In this document: positions 1-7,851 of the stretch, one piece after another
How the letters are laid out: each line of letters opens with the position of its first letter
Position numbering within the stretch: the first letter of the stretch is position 1
Assembly (NCBI RefSeq): GCF_963360655.1
Contig: NZ_OY725717.1
Coordinates: 310,001 to 374,000 of the forward strand
Length of the DNA stretch: 64,000 nucleotides
Source: Collinsella aerofaciens
GTDB lineage: Bacteria; Actinomycetota; Coriobacteriia; Coriobacteriales; Coriobacteriaceae
Direction: 5' to 3'
Made by a program: the position numbers and the translations under genes
Notes under the pieces: model-generated
Databases searched by the model: none
What the model was told of the DNA's origin: nothing
Seen by the model: the letters and a program-made list of their open reading frames with translations, nothing else

Positions 1-1
1 C

Positions 2-1414
2 GAGGCCGCCTCGACGTTTGTGCCCGGCGAGACCCCGGTTGCCGACCAGGGCAGCACCATGCCCTCGTTCCTGCAACTCGAGCACCCCACGATCGGCGCC
101 GACGCGGTCGACCCGCACGCAGCGGGCTTTTCCGTGATCGAAGGCGGCACCGGCAATATCGCCGCGCCGCAGACTGCCGATGCGAATGCCGCCAAGGCCG
201 CACACCCAACCACCTCGCATGCTCCCGCCACGAGCCGCGACCTGGGGAGCGCCGTCTCAAACACCGCTAACGCCGTGGGCACTTTTATCGCCCAGGGCGC
301 GTCGGCCATGCGCGAGATGAACGCCGCCAAGAAGGCACTCGCCGATGCCCGCGCCCATTTAGCCGAGCTTGAGCAGCGCATCGCCGACCAGGCAGAGGAG
401 CTCGAGACGCGCCAGGACATCGCAGACCGCTACGATCAGATCATCGCCGATCAACGCCAGGCGATTGCCGCGGCACAAAAGACCGCTGCGGCAGCTGAAA
501 TTAACCGTGATGCCCGTGCCGCCAAAGCGACTGAGCTCAAGGGCCAGCTCGAGCAAATGAAGGCAGAAGATGATGCGACCGAGCTCCGCCTGAAGGCTGC
601 ACTCGACGCCGTGGAAGCCCGCGAGGCGAGCTCGCGCGAGACCGGCAACCGCCTCGTTCGTCGCCTTGAGGATTCCAAGCGCATCCGCGACAAAGTGAAG
701 GCTGAGCGCGATGCCGGTGTCGCCGCCGCACGACAAACTGCCGATGCTACGCGCGCGCAGCTCGAGACCTTGCGTCGCGAGTATGCCGAGCTGCAGCGCA
801 ACCCTTCGGCAAATCCCGCCAATTACACCGTGCGCACCAGCGAGTTGTCTATGCAAATCTCCGACGCTGCCGACACCCTCCGCAAGGCCGAGGAAGATAT
901 TCCGCGCGTGACCGCCGATCTTGAGCATTCACTCGCCGCCGCCGAGCAGGCCGTCGAGCAGGCACAGGCCCCCATCGCTGACGCTAAACGAGCGCACCAG
1001 GCCGTAACGGCTGAGGCAGATGCCGCGCGCGACGAGTTGCAGTCCGCAAAAACTGCCGCCGCGACGCGCCAGCGCGAGCTGCGCGAAAAGATCGCCACAC
1101 AGGACAAGGCACGCCGCGAGCAAGAGCAGGCCATCGCAAACGCCCGGGCAGATGCCGCGCATGCGCAGTCGATTATCGAGCAGGCGACCGAGGTGCACGA
1201 CCATCCCGAGATCACCGAATCGCTCGCCGGGTCCTTGGCACGCGACAAGGCCGAGTATACCGAGACCGAGCGCGAAGTTGCCCAACTCGAGGCCGCCGAA
1301 GACGACGTACGCAAGCGAACCCGCGACTCACGCGTCAAATTCACCGGAGCCATCGCCTGCATTGTCGCCGTAATCCTCGTGATCGTCCTGATCTGGCTGT
1401 TCGCGAGCAAGTAA
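2..1414 (+). CDS. Coiled-coil protein with C-terminal membrane anchor (5' partial)
   Basis: The frame is open to the left window edge, so the true start lies outside; GTG at 20 and ATG at 59 are only internal candidates. The first 90 or so visible residues are Ala/Pro/Thr-rich and probably disordered. About 320 residues of heptad-like, Ala/Glu/Arg/Gln-rich sequence follow, which should form a long coiled coil. The last 23 residues hold a hydrophobic segment (IACIVAVILVIVLIWLF) ending in A-S-K, so the protein is tail-anchored or membrane-bound with a long soluble N-terminal side. No catalytic motif is visible. A zinc-ribbon head upstream of the window is possible but cannot be seen. Function unknown. 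Confidence 0.75.
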   Translation, partial: EAASTFVPGETPVADQGSTMPSFLQLEHPTIGADAVDPHAAGFSVIEGGTGNIAAPQTADANAAKAAHPTTSHAPATSRDLGSAVSNTANAVGTFIAQGASAMREMNAAKKALADARAHLAELEQRIADQAEELETRQDIADRYDQIIADQRQAIAAAQKTAAAAEINRDARAAKATELKGQLEQMKAEDDATELRLKAALDAVEAREASSRETGNRLVRRLEDSKRIRDKVKAERDAGVAAARQTADATRAQLETLRREYAELQRNPSANPANYTVRTSELSMQISDAADTLRKAEEDIPRVTADLEHSLAAAEQAVEQAQAPIADAKRAHQAVTAEADAARDELQSAKTAAATRQRELREKIATQDKARREQEQAIANARADAAHAQSIIEQATEVHDHPEITESLAGSLARDKAEYTETEREVAQLEAAEDDVRKRTRDSRVKFTGAIACIVAVILVIVLIWLFASK

Positions 1415-1440
1415 ACCAGCTGCCAAAAAACACTCAACGC

Positions 1441-1507
1441 AGTTGCGGTGAGATAGTTCCTGTTTAGCCTCAAAAAAGGCCAATTCAAGAACTATCTCAC
1501 CGCAACT
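1441..1507. repeat. Intergenic palindrome, TTGCGGTGA family, copy 1
   Basis: A perfect 19-bp inverted repeat (1441-1459 with 1489-1507) encloses a 29-nt loop that contains its own small GGCC-type pairing. It lies just downstream of the membrane coiled-coil gene and could act as a terminator, although no T-run follows. The arm beginning AGTTGCGGTGA recurs in the palindrome at 56810-56871, so this is a dispersed family and not a one-off terminator. Confidence 0.8.
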
Positions 1508-1535
1508 TATTAGATTGATGCAAGGTAGTCATTGA

Positions 1536-1571
1536 GGACGTTCTTAAACGACCAGTCGAACAAGAACGTCC
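1536..1571. repeat. Short hairpin GGACGTTCTT/AAGAACGTCC
   Basis: A perfect 10-bp inverted repeat (1536-1545 with 1562-1571) has a 16-nt loop. It sits between the 1441 palindrome and the left end of the outer transposon. It may be another dispersed palindrome; only one copy was noticed in this window. Confidence 0.55.
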
Positions 1572-1750
1572 CCAACGACCACATCGACAACCAAAGAAAT
1601 GCCGATGTTATGGCAGAGTCAGACACTATGACCCAATCCAGGGGCACGGAAACGACAGGAGCCCCCGCTCGTGACCGCGGGTCGGGGCTGCGACAATGTT
1701 GTTGAAGTGCCAGAGGCGCAGCCGCGCCGCAACGAGGTTGGGAGGCTCCC

Positions 1751-2018
1751 GTGCCTAGATATTCTACCGCCTTCGGAATGGACGTACACCTCAGGTCCAC
1801 CACCGTCTGCGCGCTCGACGCGGAGACGGGCGAGGCCGTGACGAGGAGGTTCCGCGGCAACCCCTGGGGCGAGGTCGCGGAGTGGATGTCGGGCTTCCCC
1901 GGCCCGTCGCTCGCCGCCTACGAGAGCGGCTACCTCGGCTTCGCCCCGCAGAGGGAGCTCTCCGGGCTCGGCGTCGACTGCGTCGTCGCGGCCGTCTCCA
2001 GGGTCCCGAGGTCGGCGG
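1751..2018 (+). pseudogene. IS110-family transposase, 5' half
   Basis: Starts at GTG 1751 behind GGGAGG (1739-1744). The fragment carries the RuvC-like N-terminal half of a DEDD transposase: the first Asp in GMDVH and the Glu in AAYESG. It is cut at 2018 by the IS21-type element. Joining 2018 to 6574 restores one 373-residue reading frame through the junction, adding the motif KNDRNDA that carries the last two acidic residues. The frame continues into the inserted element only as a meaningless chimera. No other lesion is visible, so the interruption looks recent. Confidence 0.9.
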
Positions 2019-2119
2019 TGTTAGCGTCAATCTATTTTTCACCAGTTTCGCTAAACAGGCGCGCCGTTCGCGCAAAGGCGGTTTCACCGGTTGCGCTAAC
2101 GTATTTTCACCGATTCCGG

Positions 2120-2893
2120 TCACGGCTTGACGGGGCCGTCCCTCGGCAGGTCCTTCAGCCTGTAGGACCTGCCGGTTATCTTGACCAGGTGGCAGTGGTG
2201 GCACACCCTGTCCGCGATCGCGCTCGCCGCCACGTCGTCCCCGAACACCCTGCCCCAGCCGCTGATCCCCACGTTGGTGGTGATGATCGTCGAGCGCTGC
2301 TCGTAGCGCGTCGATATCAGCTGGAACAGCAGGTCCGCGCCCGCGCTGCCGACGTCGAGGTAGCCGAGCTCGTCGATGATCAGCAGCCTCGAGTGGGCGT
2401 AGTACTTGAGCCTCTTCTTGAGGATGCCGCGCGACGAGGCGTCCTCCAGGTCCTCGACGAGCCGGGCGCAGTCCACGAACCTGACCTCGCGCCCCGCCCT
2501 GACGGCCTCGATGCCCAGCGCGACGGCGAGGTGCGTCTTGCCCACGCCGGGGCTCCCCACGAACAGGACGTTCTCGGCCCGCTCGACGAACCTCAGGGTC
2601 GCGAGCTCCTCGATCTCTGCGCGCGGGACCGACGGCTGGAAGTCCCAGTCGAAGTCCGCCAGCCCCTTGACGTAGGGGAACCCCGACGAACGTATGCGCT
2701 GGTTGGTGATCCTGACCTCCCGGGCGGCGACCTCGACGCGCGTCATCTCCTCGAGGGCGGAGGCGAAGCCCCGCTCGCCCGCGGCGACCATCCTCACGTA
2801 GTCGGGCAGGGACGCCGCCATCTCGTGCAGCCCGAGCGCGGAGAGGTTCGCCTGCGCCCTGATCGAGGGGCTGCCCTCCGCGACGGCGCCCAT
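2120..2893 (-). CDS. istB: IS21-family helper ATPase IstB (element B)
   Basis: A 257-residue DnaA/AAA-type ATPase that assists IstA in target capture during IS21 transposition. Walker A is GSPGVGKTH near residue 118 and Walker B is LLIIDELGYLD near 170. The C-terminal half shows the conserved SYRLKDL ending. The ATG at 2893 overlaps the istA TGA by one base (TGATG), so the two are translationally coupled. The sequence is clearly related to, but different from, the IstB at 3715-4503. It appears intact and could act in trans, although its partner istA is split. Confidence 0.95.
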   Translation of the reverse strand: MGAVAEGSPSIRAQANLSALGLHEMAASLPDYVRMVAAGERGFASALEEMTRVEVAAREVRITNQRIRSSGFPYVKGLADFDWDFQPSVPRAEIEELATLRFVERAENVLFVGSPGVGKTHLAVALGIEAVRAGREVRFVDCARLVEDLEDASSRGILKKRLKYYAHSRLLIIDELGYLDVGSAGADLLFQLISTRYEQRSTIITTNVGISGWGRVFGDDVAASAIADRVCHHCHLVKITGRSYRLKDLPRDGPVKP

Positions 2894-3609
2894 CACGCCC
2901 CTCCGAGCGAGTCGAGCAGCGCGAGGTTGGCGCGCGCGGCCTCGGCGATGTCCGCGTCGGCCAGGCCCCGCTTCCCCTCGAGGGCCTGCCCATAGTGGTC
3001 GGGGTCGTAGTTGATGGGCCTCGACGGCCCGGACGCGGCGTCGTGGACGGCGACCTCCTCGCCGGCCATCCTCACAACGACCTGGCCGCCGGGCATCGCT
3101 ATGACGCTCACGCGCCGGCCGATGCAGCGCCTGGGCACGGACCACTCCCTGCCGGCGGCCCTGACGAGCATGGTCGGCGGGACGGTCTGGACGCTCACGT
3201 CGCCCACCATCGACTCGAGGAGCCGGAGGTTCCCGATGGGCCGCAGGCTCTCCTTCTCCCGCATGAACAGCGCGTCGGGCGGCAGGCCGGTGGTGCGGTT
3301 CGGCTCCGAGTTGGCCTGGGCCTCGACCCGGGCCACCGCCTCGGCGAGGCCGCTCCACCCGGTGAACTCGCCGCCGTAGGCGAGCAGGCGGTTCAGGAAG
3401 CGGTTGGCCGACTCGTCCTTGCCCTTGGTCTGCGGCGAGCGCGGCGCGCAGAGTCTGAGCTCGAAGCCGGCCTCCCGCGCGAACCGCCACGCCCTCTCCT
3501 GCCTGGTCCTCCTGCGGCCCGAGACGGTCACCAGGCACGACATGTTGTCCGTGATGCACTCCTCCGGGACGCCGCCGAGGCGGGTGAAGGTGGCGAGCAG
3601 GCAGGACAG
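2893..3609 (-). pseudogene. istA: IS21-family transposase IstA, C-terminal part (element B)
   Basis: This is the downstream part of the DDE transposase of element B. It contains the second catalytic Asp (ITDNMS) and the catalytic Glu region (TKGKDESANRFL) and ends directly on the istB start. It was separated from its N-terminal part (5899-6419) by element C. Deleting 3610-5898 and one GACAG copy fuses the two parts into an uninterrupted 411-codon frame, with the junction reading RTLDDLLSCLLATFTR. An apparent start inside the inserted element's end is artificial. Confidence 0.92.
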
Positions 3610-3641
3610 TGTTAGCGTCAATATAATTTTCACCATTTCCA

Positions 3642-3710
3642 CCAACGCATTTTCGCCAATCGCGCCAACGCGGATACGCCGGATTCGCCAACGCGGATGT
3701 GCCGCTTTCG
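3642..3710. repeat. Three 23-bp terminal repeats, left end of element C
   Basis: Three tandem units of exactly 23 bp, each beginning CCAACGC (3642, 3665, 3688). They are the inverted counterpart of the right-end array at 5791. Such multiple terminal repeats are the expected IstA binding sites in IS21-family elements. Confidence 0.75.
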
Positions 3711-3714
3711 GCGC

Positions 3715-4503
3715 CTAGGCGCCCTCCTCCTTCCCGTCCTCACCGCCGATGGACACGTCCTTCAGGCGGTACGACCGGCCCGTTATCTTGATCATCGCGC
3801 AGTGGTGGCACAGCCTGTCGGCGACCGCCGAGGCCGTGACGTTGCTGCCGAACACGTCGCCCCACCTGCCGACCGGCACGTTGGTCGTGACGATCGTCGA
3901 CCGCTTGAGCGCGTAGCGCCTGTTCACCAGCTGGAACAGAAGGTCGGCGCCCTCCTTCCCGATATCGAGGTAGCCCAGCTCGTCTATTATCAGCAGGCTG
4001 CAGTGCTCGTAGAACCGCATCCTGCGCGCCAGCGCCTCCTTCGCCGAGGCGTGCTTGAGGTCCTCGACCAGCCTCGAGCAGTCGGCGAAGTACACCTGCT
4101 TGCGGGCCATCACCGCCTCGTGGCCTATGGCTATCGACAGGTGGGTCTTGCCGACGCCCGGGCTGCCGACGAGCACGACGTTGTCGCCGCGGTCGACGAA
4201 CTCGAGCGTGGCCAGCTGCTCGACCAGCCCGCGGGGCACGCTCGGCTGGAAACCCCAGTCGAAGTCGGCCAGCGTCTTTATGTAGGGGAAGTTGGCCATC
4301 CTCGTGCGGCGCTCGTCGTCGGCGCGCCGCTTGAGGGCTATCTGGGCGTCGGTGAGCTCGAGCATGGCGTCGACCAGGCTCTTCCTCCCGTCGGCGACGA
4401 GCCTGACGTACTCGGGCACCGACGACGCCATGCCCTCGAGCCCCAGCTCCTCGAGATTGGCCGCCAGGCGGTTGAGCGGGCTGGCCTGCACCGCGGCGCT
4501 CAC
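3715..4503 (-). CDS. istB: IS21-family helper ATPase IstB (element C)
   Basis: A 262-residue AAA-type helper ATPase with Walker A GSPGVGKTHLS and Walker B LLIIDELGYLD. Its GTG start (4503) overlaps the istA stop in a 4-bp GTGA overlap, the usual istA-istB coupling. The C-terminus ends in a charged tail (GGEDGKEEGA) absent from the IstB of element B. It is intact and presumably functional in regulating IstA strand transfer. Confidence 0.95.
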   Translation of the reverse strand: MSAAVQASPLNRLAANLEELGLEGMASSVPEYVRLVADGRKSLVDAMLELTDAQIALKRRADDERRTRMANFPYIKTLADFDWGFQPSVPRGLVEQLATLEFVDRGDNVVLVGSPGVGKTHLSIAIGHEAVMARKQVYFADCSRLVEDLKHASAKEALARRMRFYEHCSLLIIDELGYLDIGKEGADLLFQLVNRRYALKRSTIVTTNVPVGRWGDVFGSNVTASAVADRLCHHCAMIKITGRSYRLKDVSIGGEDGKEEGA

Positions 4504-5738
4504 AGCGAGCCCCCTATCGAGTCGAGCAGCCCGAGGTTGGCGGCGGCGGCCGCCTCGATGTCGCCGGCGGCGTCGCCGAACCAGCGCTTCCCGGCCATGG
4601 CCTCGGCGTAGTGCGCCGGGTCGTAGGCCGGCCCGCCCGCCACGTGCGTCGCCACCAGCTCGCCGCCGACGTAGCAGTCCATCGCGCCGCCGGGCATGCA
4701 GACGATGCGGGCGGGCCTGCCGATGCAGCGCCTGGGCACCGACATGGGCTCGCCGTGCGCGCTGACCAGCATCGTGGCCGGCACCCTGGCCACGCGCACC
4801 ACGTCGCCCATCGCCTCCTCGAGGGCGCGGAGGTTGCCGACGGGCAGCAGCGCGTCCTTCTCCTCCATGAACAGCGCGGAGGGCGGCAGCCCCGTGGTCT
4901 CGTTGGGCTCGGAGTTGCTGGCGTCCTCGATCCGCGCGATGATCTCGTCGATGTCGTCCCAGCCGTCGAAGTCGCCCTGGTAGGCCGCGAGCCGCGACAG
5001 GAAGCGGTTCGACGACTCGACCTTGCCCTTGGTCTGGGGGCTGCGCGGGCGGCACAGCTTCAGCTCGAAGCCGGCGGCCTTGGCGAACTCGTATGCGCGC
5101 TGGACCTTGAGGCGCCTGCCGCCCTTGACCGTCACCAGGGCGGACATGTTGTCCGTGACCCACTCGCGGGGCACGCCGCCGAGCCTCGCGATCGTGGCGT
5201 ACATGCACCTGACCAGGTCGTCGGTCGTCCTGGTCCCCGACCGGATGAATATGTGCCTGCGGGAATGGCCCAGCGTCGCCGCGAACACGTTGAACTCGAA
5301 CAGCTCGCCGTCGCGGTTCGCCATCCTGACCGACTCCTTCCAGTCGAACTGCAGCTGCAGCCCGGGCGGCGTCTCGAAGCGCGGGTGCGGTTCCGGGCCG
5401 ACGGAGGCCCCGACGGCGATACCGTTCTTGCGCATGAACTGGGTGAAGGCGTTGTAGCCGGCCAGGTTCTCGCCGGGATACCTGTGCAGCAGCCACTCGT
5501 GGATGCCCTTCTTGGTGACCCCCGGCAGCTGCGCCTTGGCGGCCACCTCCTCGATGTGCGCGTCGAAGGAGCCCGCCCTGTCGGCGCGCCCGTCGCGGGG
5601 CCGGCCGCCCTCGGCCCTCCAGTACGCCGCCACGGTGTGCCTGTCCTTGCCGTAGCGCTTCGCTATGTCGCTGAAGTTGGGCTTTATGCCCGCTTCCCTG
5701 TACATGTCCAACTCTCCGATCAGGTTCTTCTCCGCCAC
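4500..5738 (-). CDS. istA: IS21-family transposase IstA (element C)
   Basis: A 412-residue DDE transposase. The GTG at 5738 is preferred because GGGAGGAG lies 5-6 nt upstream and the resulting N-terminus aligns with the element B protein; an ATG at 5759 is an upstream alternative. An N-terminal helix-turn-helix (FSDIAKRYGKDRHTV, near residue 23) is followed by an rve integrase core with Asp in QFDWKE, Asp in VTDNMSALV and Glu in GKVESSNRFL. A C-terminal beta-rich region contains SVPRRCIGR. The protein cuts and joins the element ends together with IstB. No lesion seen. Confidence 0.95.
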   Translation of the reverse strand: MAEKNLIGELDMYREAGIKPNFSDIAKRYGKDRHTVAAYWRAEGGRPRDGRADRAGSFDAHIEEVAAKAQLPGVTKKGIHEWLLHRYPGENLAGYNAFTQFMRKNGIAVGASVGPEPHPRFETPPGLQLQFDWKESVRMANRDGELFEFNVFAATLGHSRRHIFIRSGTRTTDDLVRCMYATIARLGGVPREWVTDNMSALVTVKGGRRLKVQRAYEFAKAAGFELKLCRPRSPQTKGKVESSNRFLSRLAAYQGDFDGWDDIDEIIARIEDASNSEPNETTGLPPSALFMEEKDALLPVGNLRALEEAMGDVVRVARVPATMLVSAHGEPMSVPRRCIGRPARIVCMPGGAMDCYVGGELVATHVAGGPAYDPAHYAEAMAGKRWFGDAAGDIEAAAAANLGLLDSIGGSL

Positions 5739-5790
5739 GGTCGCTCCTCCCGAAAGCATCGTCCGCTTGTCGGTCGAAGCGTAAGCCCCG

Positions 5791-5882
5791 GCGTTGGTGG
5801 AAATGGTGAAAATGCGTTGGCGCGATTGGGGAAATTGCGTTGGCGGAATCGGCTAAAGTGCGATGGCGAAATTGGTTGTTTT
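5791..5882. repeat. Four 23-bp terminal repeats, right end of element C
   Basis: Four tandem units with exact 23-bp spacing, beginning GCGTTGG or GCGATGG at 5791, 5814, 5837 and 5860. They end just before the terminal CGCTAACA. They are likely transposase-binding repeats and lie between istA and the element end. Confidence 0.8.
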
Positions 5883-5898
5883 TACAGTAGCGCTAACA

Positions 5899-6419
5899 GA
5901 CAGCAGGTCGTCGAGCGTGCGGCTCCTGACCGGTATGAAGCGGTGCTTCCGGGAGTAGCCGAGCGTCGCGGTGAACACGCTGAACTCGAAGACCTCGCCC
6001 TCCGAGTCGACGAGCCTCATGCCCTCCTTCCAGTCGAACTGCAGCTGCCTGCCCGGGGGCGTCTCGAACCGCGGGTGCGGCTCGCGGCCGCCCGCGCCCC
6101 CGAAGGGCACGTCGCGGGCCCGGCACCACGCGGTGAAGGCGCCGTACCCGGGCAGCCCCTCCCCGCGGCCCTCGCGCAGGAACGCGTAGACTGCCATCTT
6201 GGTCATCCCGGGCAGCTGGGCCTTCGCGCGGATCACCTCCTCGAGCGGGTCGAAGGCGCTGCCCCTCGCGGACCTCCCGTCGGCGGCGGACTCGCCCTCC
6301 CGCCAGTACTTGGCGACCGTGTGCCGGTCCATGCCGTGCCTCCTCGCGATCTCGCTGAAGTTCGGCTTCGCGCCGGACCCCCTGTAGACGTTCAGCTCTC
6401 CCATTACGTTTCGCTCCAT
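5899..6419 (-). pseudogene. istA: IS21-family transposase IstA, N-terminal part (element B)
   Basis: Begins at ATG 6419 behind GGGAGGAGCG and contains the helix-turn-helix (FSEIARRHGMDRHTV) and the first catalytic Asp (LQFDWKEG). It stops at element C after about 173 native residues. The next 15 residues that can be read come from the end of element C. The remainder of the gene lies at 2893-3604. Together they encode a 410-residue transposase. Confidence 0.92.
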
Positions 6420-6463
6420 ATCCCGCTCCTCCCGGGTCGGATACCCGATCGGAGCATAGTTCC

Positions 6464-6555
6464 GTTAGCGCAGTTGGTGAAAGTACGTTAGCGGGGTCGG
6501 CGAAAGCGCGTTAGCGCATTCGGCGAGATGCGTTTGCGAAAGTGGTCAATTTTAG
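6464..6555. repeat. Four 23-bp terminal repeats, right end of element B
   Basis: Units start at 6464, 6487, 6510 and 6533. Three begin GTTAGCG, and the last is degenerate (TTTGCG). The 23-bp period matches element C, which supports membership in the same IS21 subgroup despite divergent proteins. Confidence 0.8.
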
Positions 6556-6573
6556 ATTAGCGCTAACAGGCGG

Positions 6574-7427
6574 CAGACCTCTCGTCCAAGAACGACCGCA
6601 ACGACGCGGCCAGGATGGCCAAGGCGATACTGTCGCACGATATCTCCCCGGTATGGGTGCCGTCCCCCGAGATCGAGGGGCTCAGGGACCTCGCCGGGGC
6701 CCACGACGCGGCGACCGCGAGGCTCGCGGCGGCGAAGCAGCGGCTCCTGGCGTTCCTAGCCCGCCGTGGCTACGCCTACGGCGGCACGACGCCGGCCGGA
6801 AACCCCCGGAGGTACTGGACGTACGACTTCCTCAGGTGGCTCGACAAGGTCCGGCCCGCCGACGACGGCGGCATCCGGGCGCTGGCGGCGCTGAGGAACG
6901 AGGTCGAGGCGGCCGCCGAGACGCGCGACGACCTCCTCGCCGAGTACAGGGCCGCCGTCGCGGCGGGCCCCCTCTCGGCGGAGGTCGAGGCGCTCCAGTC
7001 GATCAAGGGGTGCGGCTTCGCGCTCGCCGCCGCCTTCGCGTCCGAGGTCGGCGACTTCTCGAGGTTCCGCTCCGGCAGGCAGGTGACGGCCTACTTCGGC
7101 CTCGCCCCGAAGCAGAGGTCGAGCGCGGACTCCGTGCGCCTCGGCGGGATCAGCGGGGCCGGCAACGCCCTCGTCAGGAGGCTGGCCGTCGAGGGGTCCT
7201 GGAGCTACGTCCAGGCGAGCCACCAACCGAAGCTGATGCCCAAGGGCAGCGGCGTCCCGCTCGAGGTGAGGATGCACGGGAGGAAGGGTTCCGAGCGCCT
7301 GCTCCGGCGCCGCGAGGAGATGCTCGCCAGGGGCATGCCCCAGGCGAAGGCGAACGCCGCCACCGCCGCCGAGCTCGTGAGGTGGCTGTGGGCCCTCGGC
7401 GCGATGTGCCGGGAGGCAACCGAATAG
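6574..7427 (+). pseudogene. IS110-family transposase, 3' part
   Basis: Continues the frame of 1751-2018 once the IS21 element and one GGCGG copy are removed. It opens with the DEDD motif KNDRNDA, followed by a coiled middle region and a C-terminal transposase_20 domain (SIKGCGFALAAAFASEVGD, then GRQVTAYFGLAP). That domain supplies the catalytic serine region of IS110-family recombinases. Read alone, translation could begin at ATG 6615, but such a product lacks the RuvC-like half and would be inactive. Confidence 0.9.
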
Positions 7428-7691
7428 ACATAGCCCCCGTCCCGGCGAGCCGGGCAGCCTTCGGGGATACCCCCGCTTTCGCTGGGCGCGCGGCAGCGGC
7501 CGCATGCGCGTAGTCAGACTTGGGGAGCCCCGCCGAAGGAGAGGATTGCGGGCCGCCGGAGCGGTATCCGCGGATATGAGACTGAGCCGAAGGCGTCGAC
7601 GACATGCCGGGGGCGGACCGGGACGGGTTCAACGGCAGGCCCCGCCGACCGATTGCAAGCGGTCGGCGGGGCCATTGTGGCTCTTGACAGC
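7428..7691 (+). ncRNA. Candidate guide (bridge/seek) RNA region of the IS110/IS1111-type element
   Basis: 264 bp of non-coding DNA between the transposase stop and the right inverted repeat. It is GC-rich and contains many short inverted pairings. The strongest is a 14-bp perfect stem (7638-7651 with 7660-7673, 8-nt loop). In IS1111-group elements the guide RNA is encoded after the transposase. The location and structure fit, but no donor or target loop was assigned, so this is an inference from family knowledge. Confidence 0.4.
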
Positions 7692-7746
7692 GGATTGGGT
7701 CATATGAGCGAGCGGGTCGCATTTGAGGCAAGGTGACGTGAAACGA

Positions 7747-7775
7747 AAGGGCGCTGACCTTCTGGTCGCGCCCTT
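7747..7775. other. Hairpin downstream of queA
   Basis: An 8-bp stem AAGGGCGC/GCGCCCTT (7747-7754 with 7768-7775) is extended by GACC/GGTC across a one-base bulge. It could terminate queA transcription on the minus strand, although only CTTT follows on that strand. The rest of 7705-7822 shows no gene. Confidence 0.45.
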
Positions 7776-7822
7776 GAAGTTGAACGTCAGATTGTCCAAA
7801 TGCGGCCCGCGCAGCGTCGAGT

Positions 7823-7851
7823 AGTTACGCGGTTCGTAGAACCGCGTAACT
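7823..7851. terminator. Perfect palindrome overlapping the queA stop
   Basis: A 13-bp stem (7823-7835 with 7839-7851) with a 3-nt loop. The distal arm overlaps the queA TAG codon (7850-7852). There is no T-run, so it is a possible 3'-end stabiliser or terminator and not a textbook intrinsic terminator. Confidence 0.5.

Larger units (their letters stand above)
3610..5898 (-). mobile_element. IS21-type element C, inserted in istA of element B
   Basis: A complete 2289-bp element with ends TGTTAGCG (3610) and CGCTAACA (to 5898), flanked by the 5-bp duplication GACAG (3605-3609 and 5899-5903). It carries intact istA and istB on the minus strand. Both ends hold arrays of 23-bp direct repeats, in opposite orientation (3642-3710 and 5791-5882). 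It is the youngest of the three nested insertions and the only one with all genes intact. Confidence 0.95.
2019..6568 (-). mobile_element. IS21-type element B, inserted in the IS110-type element
   Basis: The ends read TGTTAGCG (2019-2026) and CGCTAACA (6561-6568), flanked by a 5-bp direct duplication GGCGG (2014-2018 and 6569-6573). It encodes istA and istB on the minus strand. Its istA is interrupted by a second IS21-type element (3610-5898). Without that insertion the element is 2256 bp. Several 23-bp direct repeats lie inside the right end, as expected for the multiple terminal repeats that IS21-family transposases bind. Confidence 0.93.
1627..7704 (+). mobile_element. Outer IS110/IS1111-type insertion sequence, interrupted
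   Basis: The element is bounded by 13-bp inverted repeats TATGACCCAATCC (1627-1639) and its complement (7692-7704). It carries one DEDD transposase, now split into 1751-2018 and 6574-7427 by an inserted IS21-type element. Without the insertion and one copy of the 5-bp duplication it would be 1523 bp, a normal size for the family. About 110 bp of non-coding DNA precede the transposase and about 265 bp follow it. Inverted termini plus a long right end fit the IS1111 subgroup better than classical IS110 (inference). No target duplication was identified, as expected for this family. Confidence 0.85.

Noticed and set aside
1510-1860. Minus-strand frame of 116 codons across the IS left end
   Set aside because: It covers a palindrome and the transposon boundary, and has no RBS or recognisable fold.
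1751-2995. Apparent 414-residue protein starting as an IS110 transposase
   Set aside because: Only the first 89 residues are transposase; the rest is read antisense through the inserted IS21 element. Treated as an interrupted gene.
2120-3691. Apparent 523-residue protein containing IstB at its C-terminus
   Set aside because: The first half is istA read out of frame. IstB starts at 2893, coupled to the istA stop.
5791-5882. Short tandem repeats that could suggest a CRISPR array
   Set aside because: Contiguous 23-bp units without unique spacers, located at a transposon end.
1627-7704. Possible defence or prophage island
   Set aside because: All genes in the block are transposition genes; no integrase, phage or toxin-antitoxin genes were seen.
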